DNA of 21,789 nt from Bacteroidota bacterium (GTDB lineage: Bacteria; Bacteroidota; Bacteroidia; Flavobacteriales_F; PHOS-HE28): NCBI GenBank assembly GCA_963169595.1, contig CAUJFM010000027.1, forward strand, positions 1 to 21,789. The letters run 5' to 3'. Positions 16,087 to 21,789 of this stretch are shown one piece after another (position 1 is the first letter of the stretch; every line of letters starts with the position of its first letter). The position numbers and the translations under genes are program-made. The notes below the pieces were generated by a model. That model did no database searches, was not told the DNA's origin, and saw nothing but the letters and a program-made list of their open reading frames with translations.

Positions 16087-18150
16087 CTAGTGTGGTCTCA
16101 CCACACGCAGGCTGCTGCCGGTCGTGCTGTTGCGGAGCAGGTACACCCCGCCGGGCAGGTCTGGCAGGGGGATGCGCCACGTGCCTGGACCCAAGGTCGC
16201 GACCGGGGCACTCAGCGTTCGGCCACCGGCATCGTGAAGCACCCAGAGCCCCTTGCCTTGCTCGTTCGTGACCAGCACCAGGTCGTCGGCCTCGAAGTGC
16301 GCGCTGGATGAGGTGGTGTGTAGCTCTTCCAGACCAATGGTGCTCTGCTGACAGGGCAGGGTGGTCACGGGCAGGTTGGCGTCCAACCAGGCCCAGCGTT
16401 CCTGCAGGAACCAGCGCAGGGTGTCCACTTCACCAGCGTAGTCCGCTGCGATGTAGTGATTGGGCCACACGTAGGCGCCGAGGATCGGCCACACGGTGAA
16501 ATTGAAGCCCTGGCTTTCGTTCAGGTGGCCGGAGAGCGAATCGATCCGGGCGTTGATCGCCGCCAGGCTCAGAGGCCCGGTCTTCAGTTCCTCCCACCGG
16601 CACCTCAGCACGTGCCTGAAGTGGACATCGTTCATCAACTTCTCCCACCAACCGCTCACCTGGTAGCCATCACCGCCGCACACCTCGCCGAAGCGGTGTA
16701 CCCAGCCGTCAACGCGCCAGATGTTGCAGTAGTTGCCGTTGCCCATGCTGATGTCGTAGTCCCATAGGGGGCCGGCCTTCAGCTTGCCGCCATTGCTGTT
16801 CTTGTCCTTGTAGTAGAAGGTGCTGATGCGGAGGCCGTCCCCGTTCTTCACCAGTTCGGTCATCAGGAGGTGGTCGGCGAAGGAGGTGACATCGATGAAA
16901 TGCGGATAGCCCGTGGTGGTGTCCGCCGGGTTCGCGCTCAACAGGGCGGTCTCAAAGCTGTCCACGTAGGCTTCGATGTAGTCGGCCTGTTGCCAGAGGA
17001 TCTCATCGGGTGCGGGTTCCTCGTATTGGATGTGGACATCCTGGCCGCCGGGGTTGAACGCAGGCGGAAGGATGCTCGTCCAGCCATCGCCGCCCGCTCC
17101 GTTCACTTTGTCCACTTTGATGATGTAGCCTCCGGTGAGCTCGTCGCCACTGATGTCCACGGGTTGAAGGGTCGCGATGTCCACGCGGCCGGCATCGCGC
17201 TTGATCTTCTCGCAGAAGGTGTAGACACCGATGTAGGCCCCATTGAGGATCACATCCACATGCATGGTGCGCGGGGCATAGCGCCCCACGGCCCTGGACG
17301 TGGCATAGGTGAACGCGTTGCGCAGCAGTGATTTGTCGTTGTAACCGGCGCTCAACACCCAGTCGTTCTCCGCAGGCATGCCGAACAGCGACACGTTGAT
17401 GCTGTTGCCGAAGATGTCCCAGGTCTCCAGCCCGAAGCTCTTCTTGGGGAAGGAGGACGAGCTTGCTCCGCGTAGTTCAATGCCGATGCGGCCTTCGTAG
17501 TGGTTGAAGGGGTCGGTGATCTCGTTGCGCACGCCCGGGCCGTTCCAGATGATGCCCATCTCGGCCATGATCTTCGGGTCGTTGGGGATGTCCTGGCCGT
17601 TGGTGTTGATCACCAGGATCGGCAGGTCGCTGCCCGTCAATGCGAAGTAGCCGGCCGGGTCATTGCCGAAGGTGATGCTCCAGGAGAGCAGCACACCGGC
17701 ATCCGCAAAGGCGTAGTTGTCGTGGATGTGCAGGTTCCAGGTGCCATTCCCGTTCTGGCCGTTGTTCACCAGACCCAATTGCCCTTGGGGCCGGAAGGTG
17801 CCGGTAAAGGGCGCCGCTGCCCCGACAATGGACTGCGCGGCGTCCTGCTCAAAGCAGGTGTTGGTGTAGTTGTTGCCATCACCACCGTTGCTGACGCTCA
17901 GGGGGACCATGGTCCCGTCCGGCGCCACCAAGCTGATCTCCAGGTCGGCCACCCACGGGTGCAGCGCGTTGATGCACACCTGTTCCACGCCGAATGCACT
18001 GGTATCGAGCGCACCGCTCAGTGCGTTCACCGGGATCGCGAAGTCCACACTGGACCCATCATCCGGGATGATGCCGCCAAGTCCGTTGAAGGTCTGTGCG
18101 GCCAGACCAAGGGTGAATGGCAGACCGGCTGCCACCAGGACCATACGCAT
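16087..18150 (-). CDS. Secreted CotH-kinase family protein with P/Homo B domain and T9SS sorting domain
   Basis: A 687-aa exported protein. It has a signal peptide (MRMVLVAAGLPFTLGLAA-Q), then a proprotein-convertase P-domain-like sandwich at about 22-165 (TFNGLGGIIPDDG, VCINALHPWVADLEISLVAP, NGTWNLHIHDNYAFADAG). A CotH-kinase fold spans about 180-560: IGIELRGASSSSFPKKSFGL, YNDKSLLRNAFTYATSRAVG, GVYTFCEKIKRDAGRVDI, GGYIIKVDK and LWDYDISMGNGNYC near 460-475. The last contains the D-x-D...GN metal-site motif of CotH-like kinases. A C-terminal T9SS type A-like domain starts near 607 and contains GLWVLHDAGGRTL and LPGGVYLLRN. CotH proteins phosphorylate secreted partners; the target here is unknown. 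ATG 18150 follows a TAATTTG box by 5 nt; Met3 at 18144 is the alternative. It converges on the glycosyltransferase with a 4-nt gap. Confidence 0.93.
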   Translation of the reverse strand: MRMVLVAAGLPFTLGLAAQTFNGLGGIIPDDGSSVDFAIPVNALSGALDTSAFGVEQVCINALHPWVADLEISLVAPDGTMVPLSVSNGGDGNNYTNTCFEQDAAQSIVGAAAPFTGTFRPQGQLGLVNNGQNGNGTWNLHIHDNYAFADAGVLLSWSITFGNDPAGYFALTGSDLPILVINTNGQDIPNDPKIMAEMGIIWNGPGVRNEITDPFNHYEGRIGIELRGASSSSFPKKSFGLETWDIFGNSINVSLFGMPAENDWVLSAGYNDKSLLRNAFTYATSRAVGRYAPRTMHVDVILNGAYIGVYTFCEKIKRDAGRVDIATLQPVDISGDELTGGYIIKVDKVNGAGGDGWTSILPPAFNPGGQDVHIQYEEPAPDEILWQQADYIEAYVDSFETALLSANPADTTTGYPHFIDVTSFADHLLMTELVKNGDGLRISTFYYKDKNSNGGKLKAGPLWDYDISMGNGNYCNIWRVDGWVHRFGEVCGGDGYQVSGWWEKLMNDVHFRHVLRCRWEELKTGPLSLAAINARIDSLSGHLNESQGFNFTVWPILGAYVWPNHYIAADYAGEVDTLRWFLQERWAWLDANLPVTTLPCQQSTIGLEELHTTSSSAHFEADDLVLVTNEQGKGLWVLHDAGGRTLSAPVATLGPGTWRIPLPDLPGGVYLLRNSTTGSSLRVVRPH

Positions 18151-18155
18151 GAGCG

Positions 18156-18162
18156 CAAATTA
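18156..18162 (-). promoter_or_regulatory. Weak -7-like box before the CotH-kinase gene
   Basis: TAATTTG on the minus strand lies 5 nt before ATG 18150. It is one base shorter than TAnnTTTG, but its distance to the start matches that of other leaderless-type boxes in this window. Confidence 0.25.
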
Positions 18163-18192
18163 GATCGTGCAGGGCCTCCTGCCCGCGGAGGA

Positions 18193-18579
18193 TCAGAACG
18201 GCAGATCGTCGTCATCCCCACCGATCGGCGGCATGTCGGCCGCAGTGGGCGGGGGAGCCGCCTGGTAGCCACCACCCATCGGGGGCGCAGCCGCACCGGA
18301 ACGCTCGATGCGGTTGCCGCTCAGGCTGAGGAAGTACTTGGTCACGCCATCGCGGCCGGTCCATTCGCGGCCGTTCACGTAGCAGGTCACGGTCACCTCA
18401 TCACCCGGGTTGAAGCCATCGAGCAGGTTCGTGCGGTCCTGGGTGAATTCCACAGGGATGTGCTGGGGGCGCTGGCCGCTGGGTTCGGTGACGACCAGTT
18501 CGCGCTTGCTGAACTTATCGCTGACCTGTTGGGTCTTGCCTACGACCTTGATGGTTCCGGTGATGGTGACTTGTGCCAT
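18193..18579 (-). CDS. DUF3127-family protein with SSB-like acidic C-terminal tip
   Basis: A 128-aa cytosolic protein with a predicted OB-like fold at about 1-93 (ITGTIKVVGKTQQVSDKFSK, ELVVTEPSG, HIPVEFTQDRTNLLDGFNPG, CYVNGREW, KYFLSLSGNRIE). A flexible Gly/Pro/Ala-rich linker follows, with a tip reading GGDDDDLPF. The layout (OB fold, disordered linker, acidic tip ending in Pro-Phe) is that of single-stranded DNA-binding proteins, whose tip docks repair and replication enzymes. The body matches what I recall of DUF3127, not canonical SSB, so DNA binding is inference. ATG 18579 starts the conserved first strand. The upstream flavin reductase stop is 29 nt away with no promoter-like box between, so co-transcription is likely. 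Confidence 0.85.
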   Translation of the reverse strand: MAQVTITGTIKVVGKTQQVSDKFSKRELVVTEPSGQRPQHIPVEFTQDRTNLLDGFNPGDEVTVTCYVNGREWTGRDGVTKYFLSLSGNRIERSGAAAPPMGGGYQAAPPPTAADMPPIGGDDDDLPF

Positions 18580-18608
18580 GGTGATGGGCCCTTGGGGGTG
18601 TTTCGTGA

Positions 18609-19505
18609 TCAGTGTGCGTTGAATGCGAGCAGGGTCTTCCACGCCTCCTCCACGCGGCCTTCCTGCAGCAGGCGCTGGGCGTGGCGGTGCAGCTCCTCCA
18701 GAAGCACGGCGGGCTGGTCCTGGTGGGTGATGAACAGGTCGCTCAGTTCGGTGAGCTTGTACTCGTTCACGCTGGTCTCGTCCGGTACCACCAGGATCGC
18801 GCCCAGCCTGCCGAGGTCGTTGCCGGTGAGGATGGTGCTGTTGCGGGCCTCGGGCGGCAGTGCATCGACGCCCACGCCGAGCTGGGTGGTGGGCTGGGCC
18901 AGTTCGAAGAGGGCATCGCCATGCGCCCGGCAGTAGAAATGACCGCCCATGCGGCCCACGAGGTCGATCTTCCGCTGGTCGATCTTGCCCCGCTCGTCCA
19001 GCACGGCCTCGTCCACGTGGATCATCACCACCTCGCAGAGCACCAGGTTGCCGGCACCGCCGCCCGTGCCGGTCTCGATCACCTGTTGCACCCGGCATTC
19101 GAACTGCACGGGGCTCTCCTTCACCCGGAAGGGACGCACCTTCTCGCTGGCAATGGGGGTGAGGCCCGCCTTCACGAACTCGTTGACGCCCTCGGGGTAC
19201 TCGGTGCTGGCCAGCGAGGTCTGCTGCACCATGGCATAGGTCACCACGTTGATGACCACCTCGGGCACGGCCTTCACGTTGTGGTAGCTATGCTTGGTGG
19301 TGTTGTCCCGTCCCCGGCGCGCAGGGCTGAAAATGAGCAGCGGCGGATTGGCGCCGAACACGTTGAAGAAGCTGAACGGGCTCAGGTTGGGCCGTCCATC
19401 AGCGTCGATGGTGCTGGCAAAGGCCACCGGCCGCGGACCCACGGCCCCCACCAGGTAGCCATGGAGCTCGGGGATGCTCAGGTCCTTGGGGTCGAGGTGT
19501 TTCAT
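18609..19505 (-). CDS. Flavin reductase family protein (FMN-binding split barrel)
   Basis: A 298-aa protein with the N-terminal split-barrel FMN-binding domain of the DIM6/NTAB group: GYLVGAVGPRPVAFASTIDA, GRPNLSPFSFFNVFGANPPL, IFSPARRGRDNTTKHSYHN and VVINVVTYAMVQQTSLAST. The C-terminal part (about 200-298) is mainly helical and carries IDLVGRMGGHFYCRAHGD. Members reduce free FMN with NAD(P)H or bind FMN as a cofactor; the partner enzyme is unknown. ATG 19505 gives the usual N-terminus MKHLDPKDLSIPELHGYL, and a TACCTTCG box lies 24 nt before it. The frame stays open further upstream to 19736, but that part has no family resemblance. It likely leads a two-gene transcript with the DUF3127 gene. 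Confidence 0.93.
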   Translation of the reverse strand: MKHLDPKDLSIPELHGYLVGAVGPRPVAFASTIDADGRPNLSPFSFFNVFGANPPLLIFSPARRGRDNTTKHSYHNVKAVPEVVINVVTYAMVQQTSLASTEYPEGVNEFVKAGLTPIASEKVRPFRVKESPVQFECRVQQVIETGTGGGAGNLVLCEVVMIHVDEAVLDERGKIDQRKIDLVGRMGGHFYCRAHGDALFELAQPTTQLGVGVDALPPEARNSTILTGNDLGRLGAILVVPDETSVNEYKLTELSDLFITHQDQPAVLLEELHRHAQRLLQEGRVEEAWKTLLAFNAH

Positions 19506-19529
19506 GGGGTGGGTCCGCTGAAGGGGTGG

Positions 19530-19537
19530 CGAAGGTA
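19530..19537 (-). promoter_or_regulatory. Putative -7 box for the flavin reductase gene
   Basis: TACCTTCG on the minus strand matches TAnnTTTG at all but one fixed base and lies 24 nt before ATG 19505. No -33 TTG is evident. Confidence 0.35.
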
Positions 19538-19574
19538 AGCAGGGGAGGAGGGGATGATCGGCGGACAGGTGGAC

Positions 19575-19609
19575 GTATGTATGGCCATCCATATGTCGGC
19601 GGGTCGGCC
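19575..19609. repeat. Palindrome-centred intergenic repeat, copy 1
   Basis: A 35-nt unit with core ATGTATGGCCATCCATATGT, an imperfect palindrome centred on GGCC (19583-19586), followed by a G-rich flank ending GGCC. It aligns to copy 2 at 19806-19839 in direct orientation with about 6-7 mismatches and one gap. Confidence 0.6.
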
Positions 19610-19614
19610 AGTTT

Positions 19615-19665
19615 GGCTGAGCGGCGCCTTGGTTATCGCTGGGAATGCAGCATGGCCGCTGAGCC
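19615..19665. repeat. Imperfect inverted repeat with long loop
   Basis: GGCTGAGCGGC (19615-19625) and GCCGCTGAGCC (19655-19665) pair at 10 of 11 positions around a 29-nt loop. It lies between the two palindrome-centred repeats. It could fold as a hairpin if transcribed. Confidence 0.45.
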
Positions 19666-19805
19666 CAAGGCAGGGGTGACCATTGTTGGGGAGGACATCC
19701 GTTCACACCCACCACGCGAAGGGAACAGGTTCGCACACTGTGGGTGTAAGGCGTTGGTAGTCAATTGGGAAGAGGTGGTCCCGGGGTGTTGGGAACTTCT
19801 CGGAA

Positions 19806-19839
19806 GGATGTATGGCCATACATCTGTTGGGTGGGGGCC
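19806..19839. repeat. Palindrome-centred intergenic repeat, copy 2
   Basis: Contains a perfect 18-nt palindrome GATGTATGGCCATACATC at 19807-19824, followed by a G-rich flank ending GGCC. It lies 231 nt to the right of copy 1. A dimeric regulator site or a dispersed intergenic repeat family are both possible. Confidence 0.65.
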
Positions 19840-19905
19840 GCTCCACGCTCCCCCACCTCCTCTCTCCCCGATGCTCCACCCCCCTCAACGTCAGGTCCCT
19901 TCGGC

Positions 19906-19913
19906 TATCTTTG
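19906..19913 (+). promoter_or_regulatory. Putative -7 box for tRNA-Leu
   Basis: TATCTTTG is an exact match to TAnnTTTG, 11 nt before the first base of the mature tRNA-Leu. Because the tRNA position is certain, this is the best internal evidence that the box is a real promoter element in this genome. Confidence 0.55.
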
Positions 19914-19924
19914 CAGCCCTTTCC

Positions 19925-20006
19925 ACGGACGTGGCGGAATTGGTAGACGCGCCAGACTTAGGATCTGGTACCGCAAGGTGTGGGGGTTCGAGTCCCCCCG
20001 TCCGTA
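19925..20006 (+). tRNA. tRNA-Leu, anticodon UAG
   Basis: A complete cloverleaf. The acceptor stem ACGGACG (19925-19931) pairs with CGTCCGT (19999-20005), and the discriminator base is A at 20006. The anticodon stem CCAGA/TCTGG encloses the loop CTTAGGA with anticodon TAG at 19959-19961. A long variable region (a class II feature of leucine tRNAs) and a T-arm GGGGGTTCGAGTCCCCC follow. CCA is not encoded, so it must be added post-transcriptionally. It reads CUA and, by wobble, other CUN codons. Confidence 0.97.
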
Positions 20007-20011
20007 CTGCG

Positions 20012-20100
20012 GTTCGCCGAAGCCTTGGCGGAGGCGACCAAGTTCCGCCGTAGCCTTGGCGAAGGCGAACCTTTGAACCGCGATCTTGGTGGAGGAGACC
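20012..20100. repeat. Three imperfect tandem REP-like palindromic units after tRNA-Leu
   Basis: Units at about 20012-20038 and 20042-20070 share GCCTTGGCG(G/A)AGGCGA with flanks GTTC(C)GCC, and a third, more diverged unit with ATCTTGGTGGAGGAGACC follows to about 20100. Each unit is partly self-complementary: GTTC-GCC at the left pairs with GGCGAAC at the right of unit 2, with an inner GCCTT/AAGGC stem. They lie in the 180-nt gap between tRNA-Leu and tig. They resemble dispersed palindromic repeats seen in many Bacteroidota genomes; family membership is inferred. Confidence 0.6.
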
Positions 20101-20186
20101 GGTGATACTTGGATCGGCCGGATGCAGTGTGGAGGACAGTCACAACAAGCAGACCTAACGCGCCCAGGCGCAGCTTCAGATAGACC

Positions 20187-21542
20187 ATGAACATCGAACG
20201 CGAAGAGACCGGCACCCTGACCGCCACCCTGAAAGTGAAACTGGCCCCCGAGGACTACACCCCGGGTGTGGAGAAGGCCCTGAAGGAGCAGCGCAAGAAC
20301 GCCGTGCTCCCCGGCTTCCGTCCTGGACAGGTGCCCATGACCATCATCAAGAAGCGGGTCGGCAAGGCCGTGCTCATCAGCGAGGTGGAGCGCCTCATTG
20401 ACGAGCACCTGCGCGGCTACCTGCAGGAGAACGCCATCCGCGTGCTGGGGCAGCCTCTGCCCAAGCCGGAGGCCACCGACACCAACAACTGGGACGAGCC
20501 CGGTGAGCTGAGTTTCTCCTACGAGCTGGGCATGGCCCCCAGCATCACGCTGGAGCTGAACGAGAAGCTCGGCGTGGAGTACCCGGTGGTGGATGTGAAC
20601 GATGAGCTCGTGGGGCGCGAAGTGGCCGACATGCAGCGCCGCTTCGGCCGTGTGGAGGACGTGGCCACCAGCGAGGACAAGGACATGCTGCTCGGCGACA
20701 TGATCGAGCTCAACGCCGACGGTTCCATCAAGGAAGGCGGCATCATGCACCGCACCACCATCAGCCTGGAGTTCCTGGAGGATGCCGCCACCAAGGCCGC
20801 CCTCACGGGCAAGGCGGTGGGTGATGAAGTGGTGCTGGACCCCCACAAGGTGAGCCGCGACCACGATGACCTGGCCCGCATGCTGGGCGTGGACCACGAT
20901 CGGGTGCACCACCTGGAGGGCAACTTCCTGTTCCGCATCGCCGAGATCAAGCGCATGGTACAGATCCCCCTGGGCCAGGAGCTCTTCGATCGCGTGTACG
21001 GCAAGGACGCCGTCACCGATGAGGCCGCCTTCCGTGCCAAGGTGAAGGAGGGGCTGGAGGCCATGTTCCGCCGCGACAGCGACCGCATCTTCAAGCGCCT
21101 CGTGGTGCGCACCCTGCTGGACCGCACCCCGGTGGAGCTCCCGGACAGCTTCCTGAAGCGTTGGATCGCCACCACCAGCGAGAAGCCCATCACCCCCGAG
21201 GAGGTGGAGGAAGGCTATGCCGGCTATGCCGATGGCCTGAAGCGCCAGTTACTGGAGGACCGCATCGTGGAGCAGTACGGCCTGGAGGCCAAGGGCGAGG
21301 AGCTGGACGCCTTCGCCAAGCGCTACATCGCCGACCAGTTCATGCAGTACGGCATGCCGGCGCCCGAGGGCGAGCAGCTGCAGCAGCTGGCCGCCCGCAT
21401 CCTGGGCGACCGGGAGCAGATCGGCCGCATCCGCAACACCATCGTGGAGCAGAAGCTCATGGCCCACTTCAAGGGCCTGCTGGCCCCCAAGGAGAACGTC
21501 GTCAGCTACGAAGCGTTCGTAAACTTGGCCCGTACGGTGTGA
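20187..21542 (+). CDS. tig: Trigger factor, ribosome-associated chaperone
   Basis: A chaperone that sits at the ribosome exit tunnel and shields nascent chains. The 451-aa product has the N-terminal ribosome-binding domain with the loop motif GFRPGQVP at residues 43-50, within NAVLPGFRPGQVPMTIIKKR. The middle region (about 150-250), where the FKBP-type prolyl isomerase domain lies, is divergent from the proteobacterial form, as is common in Bacteroidota. A long helical C-terminal substrate-cradle domain follows (PVELPDSFLKRWIATTSEKP, YGLEAKGEELDAFAKRYIAD, ending VNLARTV). ATG 20187 lies in the context GATAGACCATGA shared with greA. I see no -7-like box close by, so it may be transcribed from further upstream, possibly with the tRNA. 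clpP follows 40 nt on, a common neighbour of tig. Confidence 0.96.
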   Translation: MNIEREETGTLTATLKVKLAPEDYTPGVEKALKEQRKNAVLPGFRPGQVPMTIIKKRVGKAVLISEVERLIDEHLRGYLQENAIRVLGQPLPKPEATDTNNWDEPGELSFSYELGMAPSITLELNEKLGVEYPVVDVNDELVGREVADMQRRFGRVEDVATSEDKDMLLGDMIELNADGSIKEGGIMHRTTISLEFLEDAATKAALTGKAVGDEVVLDPHKVSRDHDDLARMLGVDHDRVHHLEGNFLFRIAEIKRMVQIPLGQELFDRVYGKDAVTDEAAFRAKVKEGLEAMFRRDSDRIFKRLVVRTLLDRTPVELPDSFLKRWIATTSEKPITPEEVEEGYAGYADGLKRQLLEDRIVEQYGLEAKGEELDAFAKRYIADQFMQYGMPAPEGEQLQQLAARILGDREQIGRIRNTIVEQKLMAHFKGLLAPKENVVSYEAFVNLARTV

Positions 21543-21582
21543 ACGGGGGCGCTGAATAACGTCCTTTGGACCCGTCGGACCC

Positions 21583-21789
21583 ATGCCCATGTTCCCGAAA
21601 GACGAGTTCCTCAAGTATGCGGTGAAGCACCGCGGCATCAGCAGCACCACGCTGGCGGGCTACACCCGTGCGCAGACGCCCTACATCATTGAGGAACGCC
21701 AGCTGAACGTGGCGCAGATGGACGTGTTCAGCCGCCTGATGATGGACCGCATCATCTTCCTGGGCACGGCCGTGGACGACCAGGTGGCC
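21583..21789 (+). CDS. clpP: ATP-dependent Clp protease proteolytic subunit, 5' part (runs off the window)
   Basis: The first 69 codons of a ClpP gene, open to the right edge. The peptide includes FPKDEFLKYAVKHRGISSTT, YIIEERQLNVAQMDVFSRLM and MDRIIFLGTAVDDQVA. These match the Bacteroidota-type N-terminal extension and the first beta-strand/helix of ClpP; the catalytic Ser-His-Asp residues lie beyond the window. ATG 21583 is used; ATG 21589 (MFPKDEF) is an in-frame alternative. The 40-nt spacing from tig and the same orientation fit the widespread tig-clpP pairing. Confidence 0.93.
   Translation, partial: MPMFPKDEFLKYAVKHRGISSTTLAGYTRAQTPYIIEERQLNVAQMDVFSRLMMDRIIFLGTAVDDQVA

Larger units (their letters stand above)
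19506..19924. other. 419-nt intergenic stretch without a convincing gene
   Basis: No open frame here has a plausible protein. It holds the flavin reductase promoter box at its left end, two copies of a palindrome-centred repeat (19575-19609 and 19806-19839), an imperfect inverted repeat (19615-19665), and the tRNA-Leu promoter box at its right end. Its base composition is less regular than that of the flanking genes. Confidence 0.6.

Noticed and set aside
18169..18182. Small hairpin GCAGG-gcct-CCTGC between the DUF3127 and CotH genes as a terminator
   Set aside because: Only 5 bp of stem and no T tract on the minus strand; not enough to call.
19526..20053. A 175-codon plus-strand frame across the intergenic stretch and tRNA-Leu
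   Set aside because: It runs through the tRNA gene, has proline/glycine-rich low-information sequence, and its two similar peptide segments simply come from the two DNA repeats being in the same frame.
19905..20912. A 335-codon minus-strand frame over tRNA-Leu and the start of tig
   Set aside because: Includes the characteristic spurious translation of a tRNA gene (TRTPTPCGTRS in another frame) and is antisense to tig.

Overview
The window looks like chromosomal DNA of a high-GC member of the Bacteroidota, probably Flavobacteriales. The evidence is a PorV/PorQ-family outer-membrane protein, two secreted proteins with C-terminal regions of the type IX secretion (T9SS) kind, a carboxypeptidase-regulatory-domain TonB-dependent receptor, a group II geranylgeranylglyceryl phosphate synthase, a Bacteroidota-type trigger factor and ClpP, a tRNA gene without encoded CCA, few Shine-Dalgarno sequences, and repeated TAnnTTTG-like -7 boxes in front of genes. 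Taxonomic placement is inferred from gene content alone.

Layout. Positions 1-2317 hold a partial small gene and a prenyl-glyceryl-phosphate synthase on the minus strand, divergent from S-adenosylhomocysteinase (ahcY), which ends in a clear intrinsic terminator. Positions 2436-3207 hold a divergent pair: a Rieske-fold lipoprotein lacking the cluster histidines, and a very basic small secreted protein. Positions 3454-12389 hold the dominant feature, a three-gene envelope module: a TonB-dependent receptor (1253 aa), a very large exported protein with a C-terminal T9SS-like domain (1358 aa, starts overlap in TGATG), and a PorV/PorQ-like beta-barrel. It closes with a hairpin at 12411-12436.

Positions 12500-13365 are a greA-HIT operon converging on ruvC. 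RuvC and a UPF0104/YbhN-type membrane protein are divergent with overlapping 5' ends, and a family 2 glycosyltransferase follows with a 4-nt ATGA overlap. Convergent to it is a secreted P-domain/CotH-kinase protein with a T9SS sorting domain. Upstream of that on the minus strand lie a DUF3127 protein with an SSB-like acidic tail and a flavin reductase, probably co-transcribed. Positions 19506-19924 are a non-coding stretch with two copies of a palindrome-centred repeat. Then come tRNA-Leu(UAG), three imperfect tandem REP-like units, trigger factor (tig) and the 5' end of clpP.

How they work together. Most single genes are housekeeping: methyl cycle, transcription elongation, recombination, protein folding and proteolysis. 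The accessory interest is the receptor / giant CTD protein / PorV-like module, which looks like a dedicated surface system of unknown substrate. Several genes carry a -7-like box only 5-8 nt before the start codon, suggesting leaderless or near-leaderless transcripts. No phage, insertion sequence, CRISPR array or classical defence system was seen.
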